Shown piece by piece: positions 7,492-15,948 of a stretch of DNA of 64,000 nucleotides. A program made the translations under genes and the position numbers. The notes beneath the pieces are model-generated. The model saw nothing but the letters and a program-made list of their open reading frames with translations. It did no database searches and had not been told where the DNA came from. The DNA is taken from positions 558,001-622,000 of the forward strand of contig NZ_PDJQ01000001.1 of assembly GCF_002563855.1 (NCBI RefSeq), read 5' to 3'. This DNA comes from Tepidiforma thermophila. GTDB taxonomy: Bacteria; Chloroflexota; Dehalococcoidia; Tepidiformales; Tepidiformaceae. Position 1 is the stretch's first letter; each line of letters opens with the position of its first letter.

Positions 7492-9741
7492 GTGAGGGCC
7501 GGACGCAATCGCGCGGCCTGGGGCGGCTTCGTCCTGCTGTGTACCGCAGTCGTTCTCGCTGCCGGGCTCATCGAGGTGGGCCGGGAGAGCGCTCCGCCGC
7601 CCGCCGCCGGCGAGCGCACGCCGCTGCCGCCGGTCAGCCCGTCGCCCGCGGCGACCGGGACGCCGCCCCCCGTCCCGTCGCCGCCTGGCACGCTGCCCTC
7701 GCTGGCGGGCCCGGAGGAGCTGCTGCGCGAGGGCCGGTTCGCCGAGGCGCGGGCCGCCTTCGAAGCGGCAGCCCTGGCGGCCCGCGACCCCGCCGAGGCA
7801 GCCGAAGCCTGGTTCGGGGCCGGCCGCGCCGCCGAGGAAGGCGGCGACCGCGACGGTGCCATTTCGGCGTACCGGCGGGCCGTGGCTGCTGCCTCGCCCG
7901 GCGGCGAAGCGGCCGACCGCGCCGCCTTCCGGCTGCTGCGCGCGCTGAATAATGCAGGGAGGTTCGCCGATGCCCTCGATGTCGGGCTCCCGGCGGGCGG
8001 GGGCACCCTTGCCGCCTATGCCCGCGCCGAGCGGGGGCGCGCCCTCGCCGGGGTCGGCCGCGGCGCCGAGGCGGCTGCGCTCTGGGAACCGATCGCAGCC
8101 GATAGCGGGCTCGCGGTAGCCGTGCGGGTGCAGGCGCTCGAGGGGATGGCCGGGCTGGCGCGGGATGCGGGCGACCTCCCTGCCCTCGCCCGGTGGCTCG
8201 ATGCGCGGATTGCGCTCGACGGCAGCCCGGCGGGGCGCCTCGAACGGGCCGAGGTGGCCCGCCGGCTCGGCGACCCGGCCGGCTTCGAGCGGGAGCTGCG
8301 CGCGCTCCTGGCGGCCTCGCCCCTCGCGCGCGAGGCGACGCGTGCGCTTGGGGCGCTCCAGGAGGCCGGGTACGCGGTCGACCGCGGGCAGGCGGGGTTC
8401 ATCCTCTACCGCCGGGGGGCGTATGCCGAGGCTGCCCGGGTGCTGCGGGCCGGCGTCGACGAGCCGGGCATCGACGCGGCGGTGCTCACCTACCGCGCCT
8501 ACTACCTCGGCGCCGCGCTCGAAGAGCTCGGCCGCGTGGACGAAGCCGTGGCCTGGTACGACGCCGCAGCCGCGACGGGTGCCGATTCTCCGTTCGTCCA
8601 CCGGGCAAAGTACTGGGCGGCGCGCGTGCTCGAAGGCGCCGGGCGGCGCGGCGAATCCGGGGCGCGCTACCTTGACCTCGCGGTAAACGGCCCGCCCGGC
8701 GAGTTCACCGCCGAGGCGGCGTTCCGCGCAGGGTATGACCGATATGTCGAGGGAGACATAGCCGGGGCGTTGGCGGCGTGGGAGCAGACGTCGGCGGCGG
8801 CAAGTCCGCGGCTGGAGTACTGGCGAGGACGGGCGCTCGAGACTGCCGGGCGAACGGTGGAGGCGGCTGACGCCTACCGGCGGGCTGTGGCGCTCGACCG
8901 GTTCGACTTCTTCGCCATCGAGGCCGCCGCGCGGCTGGGTGAGCCGGTGCTGGCGCTCGAGGTGCGCTACCGGCCGCGGGACCTTTCGCAGGGCGTCGAC
9001 TGGGAGGCGATCGCGGCGTGGCTCCGGGAGCGGATCGGCGGCGACTGGCCCGGTTCGCCGCCCACGGCCGCCTGCGCACTGGCGCGGGCCGGGCTCAGCG
9101 ACGAGGCGGAGGCCGAGCTGGAGCGCGCGGCTGCGGGCGTCCCGGCCTGGCGGCTGCTGGAGCTTGCGAGGGAGGCGCGGAGCTGCGGGCTGGGGCATCT
9201 TGCGATTGGGTATGCGGTCCGGGTCCGGGAGGCCGCGGGGGCGGCCCCCGGCGAGGCGCCGCCGGACCTGCTGCGGGTGGCGTACCCCGTGTTCTACGGG
9301 GCGGCGCTCGACCGGGCGGCCGCCGCTGCGGACATCGACCCGCTGTTCTTCGCCGCCCTGATCCGGGCCGAGAGCCTGTGGGACCCGGAGGCCGGCTCGG
9401 TGGCCGGCGCCCTGGGGCTCACGCAGGTCATCCCCTCGACGGGCGAGGGAATTGCGCGGGCGCTGGGGGTCCGGGAATTTGCTCCGTCCGACCTCTTCCG
9501 GCCGGCGGTGTCGCTCGAATTTGGGGCGTACTACCTAGGCGTGCAGCTGGAGCGGTTCGGCGACCCGCTGCTGGCGCTGGCGGCCTACAACGCGGGCCCG
9601 GGGAATGCCCTGCGGTGGGCTGGGGGCGGCGATGCCGGTGCTGCGGAGCTGGCGGAGCGGATCGACTTCCGGGAGACGCAGGCGTACGTGCGGGTGATTG
9701 TCGAGGCCTACGCGTACTACCTTGCGGCGTGGGGGCCCTGA
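7492..9741 (+). CDS. exported lytic murein transglycosylase with TPR-like repeats
   Basis: A 749-residue envelope protein that would cleave the MurNAc-GlcNAc bond. An N-terminal membrane segment (WGGFVLLCTAVVLAAGL) is followed by a Pro-rich linker, then about 480 residues of Ala-rich helical repeats of TPR type. The C-terminal about 150 residues are the Slt/GH23 domain: catalytic Glu in LIRAES, then GALGLTQVIPSTG and LAAYNAGPG. The layout matches Slt70-like soluble transglycosylases. I chose GTG 7492 over the in-frame GTG at 7471 because it sits 7 nt from a good promoter. Confidence 0.92.
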   Translation: MRAGRNRAAWGGFVLLCTAVVLAAGLIEVGRESAPPPAAGERTPLPPVSPSPAATGTPPPVPSPPGTLPSLAGPEELLREGRFAEARAAFEAAALAARDPAEAAEAWFGAGRAAEEGGDRDGAISAYRRAVAAASPGGEAADRAAFRLLRALNNAGRFADALDVGLPAGGGTLAAYARAERGRALAGVGRGAEAAALWEPIAADSGLAVAVRVQALEGMAGLARDAGDLPALARWLDARIALDGSPAGRLERAEVARRLGDPAGFERELRALLAASPLAREATRALGALQEAGYAVDRGQAGFILYRRGAYAEAARVLRAGVDEPGIDAAVLTYRAYYLGAALEELGRVDEAVAWYDAAAATGADSPFVHRAKYWAARVLEGAGRRGESGARYLDLAVNGPPGEFTAEAAFRAGYDRYVEGDIAGALAAWEQTSAAASPRLEYWRGRALETAGRTVEAADAYRRAVALDRFDFFAIEAAARLGEPVLALEVRYRPRDLSQGVDWEAIAAWLRERIGGDWPGSPPTAACALARAGLSDEAEAELERAAAGVPAWRLLELAREARSCGLGHLAIGYAVRVREAAGAAPGEAPPDLLRVAYPVFYGAALDRAAAAADIDPLFFAALIRAESLWDPEAGSVAGALGLTQVIPSTGEGIARALGVREFAPSDLFRPAVSLEFGAYYLGVQLERFGDPLLALAAYNAGPGNALRWAGGGDAGAAELAERIDFRETQAYVRVIVEAYAYYLAAWGP

Positions 9742-9742
9742 T

Positions 9743-9772
9743 TCGACCATAACGCCGGGGTGGCGGTAACGT
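9743..9772 (+). promoter_or_regulatory. possible promoter for rpmH-rnpA-yidD
   Basis: TCGACC (9743-9748), an 18-nt spacer, then TAACGT (9767-9772), about 40 nt before rpmH. It fits the 18-nt spacing of the other promoters here, but the -35 is weaker. Confidence 0.45.
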
Positions 9773-9813
9773 GAGGTTCCCGGCGAGCGGAGTCGGGACG
9801 CAGGAGGTGAGCC

Positions 9814-9957
9814 ATGGCGACGAAGCGCACGTACCAGCCGCACCGGATTCCGCGGAAGCGCGAGCACGGCTTCATGAAGCGGATGTCGACCCGTGCCGGG
9901 CGGCTCGTGCTGAAGGCCCGGCGGCTGAAGGGCCGGAAGCGCCTGACGGTCGTGTAG
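9814..9957 (+). CDS. rpmH: 50S ribosomal protein L34
   Basis: A 47-residue, strongly basic protein. [20 protein letters not shown] followed by [21 protein letters not shown] is the standard L34 sequence. AGGAGG ends 5 nt before the ATG. It is the first gene of the conserved rpmH-rnpA-yidD cluster. In many bacteria dnaA lies just upstream of rpmH, but here the neighbour is the lytic transglycosylase. Confidence 0.97.
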   Translation: MATKRTYQPHRIPRKREHGFMKRMSTRAGRLVLKARRLKGRKRLTVV

Positions 9958-9968
9958 GGCCTGCTGCG

Positions 9969-10373
9969 ATGGACCGTTCGCGGCGGCTGCGGAAGGGTCC
10001 AGAGTTTGATATGGCGTATCAGAAGGGGACTGCCGTGCGCGGTCCCCTTCTGGTTGTGCGGGTTTCGCCGAACGGCCTGGGGCGGGACCGCTGGGGGTTT
10101 GCGGTGGGGCGGCGGCTGGCGCCGCTGGCGCACGACCGGAACCGGGTGCGGCGGCGGCTGCGGGAGGCGGCGCGGCAGGCCGGAGAGGAAGAGGGGCGGG
10201 ATATCATCGTGGTTGCCCGGGAGGGCGCGAAGGCTGCATCGGTTGCGGAGCTGGCGGAGGAGCTGCGGAGGCTGCTTCGGCGGGCGGCGAAGGGTGGAGG
10301 TGCTGGCGGGCGCCGGCCCGGGGCCGTCGAGGGGGCATCCGGGGAGGAGCAGAGGCAGGAGGGGGTGAGATGA
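9969..10373 (+). CDS. rnpA: ribonuclease P protein component
   Basis: A 134-residue basic protein that binds the RNase P RNA and helps mature the 5' ends of tRNAs. The core begins [12 protein letters not shown] and contains the family signature [13 protein letters not shown]. The last about 30 residues are a Gly/Arg/Glu-rich tail beyond the usual length. The ATG lies 11 bp after rpmH, and the stop overlaps yidD (ATGA), so the three are translated as one operon. Confidence 0.95.
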   Translation: MDRSRRLRKGPEFDMAYQKGTAVRGPLLVVRVSPNGLGRDRWGFAVGRRLAPLAHDRNRVRRRLREAARQAGEEEGRDIIVVAREGAKAASVAELAEELRRLLRRAAKGGGAGGRRPGAVEGASGEEQRQEGVR

Positions 10374-10594
10374 TTGGGCGAGTGCTGGCGAAGCCGCTGA
10401 TCTGGCTGGTGGTGGCGTACCAGGCGACGTTTTCGAAGGTGATGCCGCCGGTCTGCCGGTTCGAGCCGTCGTGTTCACGGTACGCAAAGGAGGCGCTGGA
10501 GCGGCACGGGGCGTGCCGGGGCGGGTGGCTGGCGCTTCGGCGGCTGAGCCGGTGCCGTCCGTTTGGCGGGAGCGGGTACGACCCGGTGCCGTAG
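10370..10594 (+). CDS. yidD: membrane protein insertion efficiency factor YidD
   Basis: A 74-residue protein with the family pattern: an N-terminal amphipathic or membrane-attached helix ([14 protein letters not shown]), then [38 protein letters not shown]. It helps YidC/Sec insert membrane proteins. Its start overlaps the rnpA stop by 4 nt. YidC itself lies 1.9 kb downstream, separated by the parS cluster and a lipoprotein gene. Confidence 0.95.
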   Translation: MIGRVLAKPLIWLVVAYQATFSKVMPPVCRFEPSCSRYAKEALERHGACRGGWLALRRLSRCRPFGGSGYDPVP

Positions 10595-10729
10595 GTGGCG
10601 GAGCCCGGTTCCCGGGCGCGGCAGAGGCGGCGGGCGGGAGCGCGAGGGGAACCGTGCTGAACGGGGACTCTCGGGAAGCGCTGCGAGATGCCCCTGCCAG
10701 CGGAGACCAGTCGCATGGGGTTCTCGGGG

Positions 10730-10745
10730 TGTTTCACGTGGAACG
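10730..10745. promoter_or_regulatory. parS site 1 (ParB binding)
   Basis: TGTTTCACGTGGAACG: 15 of 16 positions fit the near-universal parS palindrome TGTTNCACGTGNAACA. First of six sites in the gap between yidD and the lipoprotein gene. Confidence 0.85.
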
Positions 10746-10814
10746 GCCGCCCGCAGGAAGGGGCGGGGCATCGGATCCGACCGGCCGGGGCGGAATGTTG
10801 AGGCCGGAGTCGGG

Positions 10815-10830
10815 CGTTCCACGTGGAACG
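10815..10830. promoter_or_regulatory. parS site 2 (ParB binding)
   Basis: CGTTCCACGTGGAACG, a perfect 16-bp palindrome with the parS core TTCCACGTGGAA. Confidence 0.88.
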
Positions 10831-10904
10831 GGACGGCTCGCCGCGCAGTGCGGCAGCGGAGCCAGGAGCAGCGCGGCGCTCCGCCGGGCCCCGCCGTCGG
10901 CGGG

Positions 10905-10920
10905 TGTTTCACGTGAAACG
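10905..10920. promoter_or_regulatory. parS site 3 (ParB binding)
   Basis: TGTTTCACGTGAAACG, the common TTTCACGTGAAA form of parS. Confidence 0.88.
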
Positions 10921-11103
10921 GGAGCCCGCGACGGGCTTCTGATGCCGGCCGCAGTCGACGCAAGGGGCAGCCAGCGGGCGCTGCGAACGCCGTTGCGTAT
11001 AGAACGCGTCCTCGCAGCCGCCGCCCGGCGGGCCGCTGCTCTGCCATGACACCCGGGCCGGGCCGGGTGCGCCCGGGCGCGGCGCCTCGCCGAATCGCAG
11101 TGA

Positions 11104-11119
11104 CGTTCCACGTGAAACG
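11104..11119. promoter_or_regulatory. parS site 4 (ParB binding)
   Basis: CGTTCCACGTGAAACG, a mixed half-site form of parS. Confidence 0.86.
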
Positions 11120-11267
11120 CGCGCCCTGCCCGGCCCCGGCTGGCTCCGCGGGGCGGGCGGCAGCGCCGCCGGCGCGCCGGCGACGGCCATGCTTCACATG
11201 CAGCGCCCGGTGCGGCCTGGCGGCCCGCGGTGGCAGCCCCCTGGGCCCTCCCGATGCATGGCGCCGG

Positions 11268-11283
11268 TGTTTCACGTGCAACG
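11268..11283. promoter_or_regulatory. parS site 5 (ParB binding, slightly degenerate)
   Basis: TGTTTCACGTGCAACG, with one base of the right half-site changed. Confidence 0.75.
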
Positions 11284-11319
11284 CCGGGAGGCTGCGCCGG
11301 CAGAAGAACAAATGTTCGT

Positions 11320-11335
11320 CGTTCCACGTGGAACA
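11320..11335. promoter_or_regulatory. parS site 6 (ParB binding)
   Basis: CGTTCCACGTGGAACA, a near-perfect palindrome. It ends 35 bp before the -10 element of the lipoprotein gene, so ParB bound here could affect that promoter. Confidence 0.88.
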
Positions 11336-11369
11336 CCCCGTCGGCACGGCCCGTAAGCGCACGGCCTGC

Positions 11370-11375
11370 TACCAT
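11370..11375 (+). promoter_or_regulatory. -10 element of a leaderless promoter
   Basis: TACCAT, 6 nt before the GTG at 11382. No Shine-Dalgarno sequence and no clear -35 are seen. Confidence 0.55.
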
Positions 11376-11381
11376 CCTCGC

Positions 11382-12533
11382 GTGACCCGCCTCCGCTTCG
11401 CCGGCGCCGCCCTCCTCGCCGCCGCCGCCCTCCTCGCCGCCGCCTGCGTCTCCGTCACCAACCCCGAAGGGTGGGCCCCGCCCGTCCTCGACGGAGCCGC
11501 CCTCTACCTCACCACCGACCACGGCCATATCTCCCGCACGACCCTGAGCAGCGACGGCCGCTCCGCAACCGCCGCCTGGACCTTCCCCGATAAGGACATC
11601 AAGGCCGACGACAAACTCCGCCCCAACGCCGCCTACGGCCCGCCCATCCTCGCCGACGGGCGCGTCTACTACGCCACCTTCGAAGCCGGCGTCTTCGCCC
11701 TCAACGCCGAAACCGGCCGCCCCGAATGGCCCGAAGAAGGCAAAACCAACGCCTCCGCCATCACGGGCAACATCGCCGGCGGCCTCGCCTACGCCAACGG
11801 CATCCTCTTCTTCGGCACCACCGAAGGCCGCCTCTACGGCTGGAACGCCGCCAACGGCGCCCCCGCAAAGGGCTGGGAAACCCCCCTCGTCTTCGATGCG
11901 GGCATCTGGGCCACCCCCGTCGCCATCGGCGGCACCCTCTACGTCGCCACCATGAACGGCGAACTCCACGCCATCCGCATCAGCGACCGCTCCCCCGCCT
12001 GGCCCCAGCCGTTCAAAATCTCCGGCGCCATCCCCGACCTCGTCGCCCTCGACGAGGCCCGCCTCTTCGTCCCCAGCATCAACCGCCACGTCTATATCCT
12101 CGATGCCGCCACCGGACAGGTCCTCACCGACTTCCGCGCCAAAGACTGGGTCTGGACTGCCCCCGCCCTCGACGGCAACCGCCTCTTCTTCGGCGATTTC
12201 GGCGGCCACATCTACGGACTCGACATAAGCACATCGCCCGCGACCGAGCTCTGGCCCCCGGCGTCGACCGAAGGCCACCGCGTGAAAGCCGGCCCCGTCA
12301 TCGTGGATGATGTGCTGGTGGTTGCCGACCGCGCCCCCGTCGTCACCTTCATCGATGCCCGCACGGGCGAAGTGCTCAACCGCGTGCCGATCGACGGCGC
12401 GGGCACCGTCCGCGCCAACCTGCTCGCCGCCAATGGCGGCGCCTACATCCTCACGACGAAGGCCCGGCTCTTCTTCGCCAACCCGGCGAACCGCTCCGTC
12501 GTCGAAGTGCCGGTCAGCGGGGTGAAGCGCTGA
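11382..12533 (+). CDS. PQQ-type beta-propeller lipoprotein upstream of yidC
   Basis: A 383-residue lipoprotein. The signal peptide ends in a lipobox (LLAAAC), so it would be anchored outside the membrane. About seven blade-like repeats of the PQQ/BamB type follow, each reading like GxLYxxTxxGxLxAL (for example RVYYATFEAGVFALNAETG and ILFFGTTEGRLYGWNAANG). No enzymatic motif is seen, so a binding or scaffold role is likely. Its stop overlaps the yidC start (TGATG), which suggests a job linked to membrane protein insertion or envelope assembly. GTG 11382 was chosen because the signal peptide begins there, 6 nt after TACCAT. Confidence 0.88.
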   Translation: MTRLRFAGAALLAAAALLAAACVSVTNPEGWAPPVLDGAALYLTTDHGHISRTTLSSDGRSATAAWTFPDKDIKADDKLRPNAAYGPPILADGRVYYATFEAGVFALNAETGRPEWPEEGKTNASAITGNIAGGLAYANGILFFGTTEGRLYGWNAANGAPAKGWETPLVFDAGIWATPVAIGGTLYVATMNGELHAIRISDRSPAWPQPFKISGAIPDLVALDEARLFVPSINRHVYILDAATGQVLTDFRAKDWVWTAPALDGNRLFFGDFGGHIYGLDISTSPATELWPPASTEGHRVKAGPVIVDDVLVVADRAPVVTFIDARTGEVLNRVPIDGAGTVRANLLAANGGAYILTTKARLFFANPANRSVVEVPVSGVKR

Positions 12534-13390
12534 TGGGCGAGCTCTTCACCATTGCCCTGCTCAACCCGATGGTGAACCTCCTGGTTCTCCTCAACAACCT
12601 CCTCTTCGGCTCCTTCGGGCTCGCCATCATCGCCTTCACCATCCTCGTCCGCGTCGTCACCTTCCCGCTCACCTACCGCCAGCTCCACGTCACCCGCCAG
12701 ATGCAGGCGATTCAGCCGCGCGTCCAGGAGATCAACAAGAAGTACAGCGACCCGAAGCGCCGGCAGGAAGAGATGATGAAGCTCTACCGCGAGGCCGGCG
12801 TGAACCCCCTCGGCTGCCTCGGGCCGATGCTCATCCAGTTCCCCATCCTCATCGCCCTCTACAGCGCCGTCCGCATTGCGCTGCCGAACTCCCCGGAAGC
12901 CCTCGAAAAGCTCTCCAGCCACGTTTACGATTGGGCCTATCTCCAGCATGCCCTGCCCGTAAAGGAATTCTTCCTGGGTATGGACCTGCGCCACCCCAAC
13001 CTCCTCATGGTGGTGCTCGTGGGCATTACCACCTACGGCCAATCGAAAACGACCGTCACCGTCAGCACCGATGAACGGGTCCGCCAGCAGCAGGCCATGA
13101 TGAACGTGATGCTGCCCCTGATGTTCGCCTTCTTCGCGCTCCAGTTCCCGAGCGGCGTCAGCCTCTACTGGGTCGTGAACAGCATCGTCGGCATCGGCTT
13201 CAACATCCTCATCTATGGCTTCAAACCGCTCGGCATCGAACCGTTCTTCAAGGTCCGCGCGCCCGAACCGGCGCCCGCGGCGGCCGAGCCTGCACCAGCT
13301 GCCGCCGTCGTCTCATCCGCTCCAGAACTGAGGACACCCACCCATGGACCAGGCCGAAGCAAGCGGCAAAACCGTCGAAGACGCTCTTAA
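12533..13390 (+). CDS. yidC: membrane protein insertase YidC/Oxa1 family
   Basis: A 285-residue short-type YidC that inserts and folds membrane proteins with or without Sec. Core features are present: FTILVRVVTFPLT with the conserved positively charged residue in the groove, the cytoplasmic hairpin QPRVQEINKKYSDPKRRQEEMMKLYREAGVN, GCLGPMLIQFPI, and a final membrane pair FPSGVSLYWVVNSIVGI. The C-terminal tail is Ala/Pro-rich and ends RSKRQNRRRRS, a basic tail that may contact ribosomes. The last 47 nt overlap khpB in another frame, so the two are translationally coupled. Confidence 0.96.
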   Translation: MGELFTIALLNPMVNLLVLLNNLLFGSFGLAIIAFTILVRVVTFPLTYRQLHVTRQMQAIQPRVQEINKKYSDPKRRQEEMMKLYREAGVNPLGCLGPMLIQFPILIALYSAVRIALPNSPEALEKLSSHVYDWAYLQHALPVKEFFLGMDLRHPNLLMVVLVGITTYGQSKTTVTVSTDERVRQQQAMMNVMLPLMFAFFALQFPSGVSLYWVVNSIVGIGFNILIYGFKPLGIEPFFKVRAPEPAPAAAEPAPAAAVVSSAPELRTPTHGPGRSKRQNRRRRS

Positions 13391-14342
13391 GAACGCCCTC
13401 GCCATCCTCGGCGCAACCCGCGACGAAGTCGAAGTCACCATCATCGACGAAGGCAAGAAAGGCGGCCTCTTCAGCCGCGGCCGCGATGCCGTCGTCCGCG
13501 TTACCCGCATCGCCCGACCGGCCGCTCCACCGGCCTCCGACCCGGCCCCGCCGGCCGCAGAACCCCGCAACGGGGGGAGCCGCCCCCGCCAGCCGCGCCG
13601 CGGCCCCCAGCCGGCCGAGGGCGGCCAGCGTGCCGCAGGCCCGGCCGCCCGGTCCGCCGAGCCGCCGCCCCTCCGCCTCACCCAGGCTGACTTCCTCCGC
13701 CCCGGCGAGACCGCCCCCGCTGCGCCGGCCCGGGCCGAGCGGCCCCGCCAGCCGGCCCGCCCCCGGCAGGAGCGCCCCGCGGCCCCTGCCCGCCCGGCGC
13801 GGCCATCCCGCCCGTCCCGGCCGAAGGAGGAGCAGCCCCACGTGGAACCCGACATCAACGCCGAGGAGGTCGATTTCGCCGCCCAGACGATCGACGACAT
13901 CCTCCGCATCCTCGGCATCGACGCCGAAATCTCCATCCGCGAGCCGATCACCCCGGGCGACGGCCGCGGTTCCGTCCTCGCCGTCATCGACATCCGCGGC
14001 GACAACCTCGGCGTGCTCATCGGCCGCCGCGGCGAAACCCTCCTCGCCCTCCAGTTCCTCGTGAACCTTGCCCTCGCCCGGAAGTACCCCGGCCGCGGCG
14101 GCGTGACCGTTGATATCGAGCACTACCGCCACCGGAACGAAGAGCGGATCGTGGAGATGGCCCGCCGCATGGGCGACCGCGTCCGCCAGACCGGCACCCC
14201 GATCACGCTCGAACCGATGTCGGCCGCCGAACGCCGCATCGTCCACCTCCAGTTCGTCGATGACCCCGAGCTCGAAACCCACAGCATCGGCGAGGGGGAG
14301 AACCGCAAAGTCGTCATCAGCCGGAGAGGCGAAGGAGGCTAG
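13344..14342 (+). CDS. khpB: RNA-binding protein KhpB (Jag/EloR), KH and R3H domains
   Basis: A 332-residue protein. Residues 1-55 are the Jag N-terminal domain (VEDALKNALAILGATRDEVEV ... KKGGLFSRGRDAVVRV). Residues about 56-165 are a low-complexity Pro/Arg/Ala linker, unusually long. Next comes a KH domain with the GxxG loop in IGRRGE, then an R3H domain with the Arg-x3-His signature in AERRIVHLQF. In other bacteria KhpB with KhpA controls cell elongation through RNA binding. The yidC-khpB order is conserved. AAGGAGG at its very end serves as ribosome-binding site for the next gene. Confidence 0.95.
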   Translation: MDQAEASGKTVEDALKNALAILGATRDEVEVTIIDEGKKGGLFSRGRDAVVRVTRIARPAAPPASDPAPPAAEPRNGGSRPRQPRRGPQPAEGGQRAAGPAARSAEPPPLRLTQADFLRPGETAPAAPARAERPRQPARPRQERPAAPARPARPSRPSRPKEEQPHVEPDINAEEVDFAAQTIDDILRILGIDAEISIREPITPGDGRGSVLAVIDIRGDNLGVLIGRRGETLLALQFLVNLALARKYPGRGGVTVDIEHYRHRNEERIVEMARRMGDRVRQTGTPITLEPMSAAERRIVHLQFVDDPELETHSIGEGENRKVVISRRGEGG

Positions 14343-14344
14343 CC

Positions 14345-15178
14345 ACGCGCGCACTGGTCGCCGGCAACGTCGCGCTCGACCGCACCCCCGATGGCGGGTG
14401 GGCGCCCGGCGGCCCTGCGCTCTATTCGGCGCTCATGGCCCGCTCCCTCGGCTGCGAGGTTACCCTGGTCACCGCCCTCGAACCCGACTTCCCCCTCGGC
14501 ATCCTCGACGGCATCGACCTCCGCGCCGCGCCGGGGCTCGTCGCCCGCTACGAAAACCGGTACGACGCCCGCGGCAACCGCACCCAGCGCCTGCTCGCCC
14601 CCGGGAGCGACCTCCAGCTTGTGCCGCACCTCTCCCCCGGCGAAACGTTCGACCTCGTCTTCTACGCCCCGGCCTACCACGAGTTCCGGAAGGCGCCGCT
14701 CCGCTTCAAGGGGGCCGTCGTCGGCGTCTCGCTCCAGGGGGCCCTCCGCGCGTGCGAACCCGACGGCCGCGTCGTGCCGAACCCCCGGCCGCTCGAGGCG
14801 GCCCGCGCCCTCGTCCGCCCCGGCTGGTGCGCCTTCCTGAGCGAGGAGGACACGGCCGCCCCCGAGGCCCTCGCCGCCGCCCTCGCCGCCGAAAAGACGC
14901 TTGTCGTCCTGACGCGTGGCTACAACGGCGCTACACTGTTCGAACTGGATGGCAGCACGCAGAGCTACCCCGCCCTGCCTGCCCGGGCGACCGAGCCGAC
15001 CGGCGCCGGCGACTGCTTCGCCATGGCGTTCATGGTCCGCCTCGCCGAGACCGATTCCGTCGACGAGGCGATGCGGTTCGCCCTGGCGGCAGGCGCCCTC
15101 GCTGTCGAAGCGCCCGGGCTCGCCGGTATCGCGACCCGCGCCGCCATCGAAGAACGCATGACCCGGGAGGCCGCCTGA
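14345..15178 (+). CDS. PfkB-family sugar kinase with a probable ACG start
   Basis: A 277-residue kinase of the ribokinase/PfkB fold, transferring phosphate from ATP to a sugar-like substrate that I cannot name. The N-terminal glycine motif (GNVALDRTPDG, then GGPALYSALMARSLG) and the C-terminal anion hole/catalytic motif PTGAGDCFA are both intact. The conserved N-terminus starts before any ATG, GTG or TTG in frame. The codon ACG at 14345 sits 6 nt after a perfect AAGGAGG, so it is the best start; CTG at 14354 is the alternative, and ATG 14435 would delete part of the fold. The stop overlaps the parA start (TGATG). Confidence 0.85.
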   Translation, partial: TRALVAGNVALDRTPDGGWAPGGPALYSALMARSLGCEVTLVTALEPDFPLGILDGIDLRAAPGLVARYENRYDARGNRTQRLLAPGSDLQLVPHLSPGETFDLVFYAPAYHEFRKAPLRFKGAVVGVSLQGALRACEPDGRVVPNPRPLEAARALVRPGWCAFLSEEDTAAPEALAAALAAEKTLVVLTRGYNGATLFELDGSTQSYPALPARATEPTGAGDCFAMAFMVRLAETDSVDEAMRFALAAGALAVEAPGLAGIATRAAIEERMTREAA

Positions 15179-15948
15179 TGGGAGCTCGCATCGTCTCGCT
15201 CGTCAACCAGAAAGGCGGCGTCGGCAAAACCACCACCGCCGTCTCCCTCGCCGTGGCCCTCGCCCGCCGCGGCCAGCGCGTCCTCCTCGTCGACCTCGAC
15301 CCGCAGGCGAACGCGACCAGCGCCCTCGGTGTCCTCTGCAGCGACCGCCCCGGCGTCTACGACGCGATTCTCGACGAGACGCCGATCGCCGAGTGCATCG
15401 CCCGCGTCGAAGAGGAGGGCGTCGACCTCGTCCCCTCGAGCGCGGAGCTCTCCGGCGCGGAAGTTGAGCTTGTCCCCGTCCTCGCCCGGGAGCGGCGGCT
15501 CGCCAACGCCCTCCAGCCCGTGCGCGAACAGTACGACTGGGTGCTGATCGACTGTCCGCCGTCGCTCGGGCTGCTGACAATCAACGCGCTGACCGCGAGC
15601 GACAGCGTCATCATCCCCGTCCAGTGTGAGTACATGGCGCTCGAAGGGCTGAGCCGGCTGATGGAGACGCTCGAACTGGTCCGCCGGAACCTGAACCCCG
15701 GCCTCTCCATCCTCGGCGTCATCCTTACGATGTTCGACCCGCGCACCCGGCTCGCCCAGCAGGTGGTCGATGAGGTGCGCGGCCACTTCCCGCAGACGTT
15801 CGCGACCATCATCCCGCGGTCGGTCCGCCTGAGCGAGGCGCCGAGCCACGGCCAGTCGATCTTCCGCTACGACCCGGGCGGCCGCTCGGCCGCCGCCTAC
15901 GAGGCCGTCGCCTCCGAACTCTTGGAACGCGTGGGAGTCGCCGTATGA
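15178..15948 (+). CDS. parA: chromosome partitioning ATPase ParA (Soj)
   Basis: A 256-residue ATPase that binds DNA non-specifically when ATP-bound and moves ParB-parS complexes apart. The deviant Walker A KGGVGKTT is at residues 12-19, followed by LLVDLDPQANATSALG and IDCPPSLGLLT. It has no extra N-terminal DNA-binding domain, as usual for chromosomal ParA. The start overlaps the kinase stop and its own stop overlaps parB by 4 nt (ATGA). The six parS sites lie 3.8-4.4 kb upstream. Confidence 0.96.
   Translation: MGARIVSLVNQKGGVGKTTTAVSLAVALARRGQRVLLVDLDPQANATSALGVLCSDRPGVYDAILDETPIAECIARVEEEGVDLVPSSAELSGAEVELVPVLARERRLANALQPVREQYDWVLIDCPPSLGLLTINALTASDSVIIPVQCEYMALEGLSRLMETLELVRRNLNPGLSILGVILTMFDPRTRLAQQVVDEVRGHFPQTFATIIPRSVRLSEAPSHGQSIFRYDPGGRSAAAYEAVASELLERVGVAV

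Noticed and set aside
11190-11204. A seventh parS-like site (GCTTCACATGCAGC)
   Set aside because: Several core positions differ (CATG in place of CGTG); at most a decayed copy.
10734-12278. A long minus-strand frame opposite the lipoprotein gene and the parS gap
   Set aside because: It is low complexity (Gly/Glu/Asp/Val rich), antisense to a well-supported gene, and typical of shadows in high-G+C DNA.
13836-13849. A parS-like CCCCACGTGGAACC inside khpB
   Set aside because: Only the core half matches; it lies in coding sequence and lacks the outer T/A pairs.
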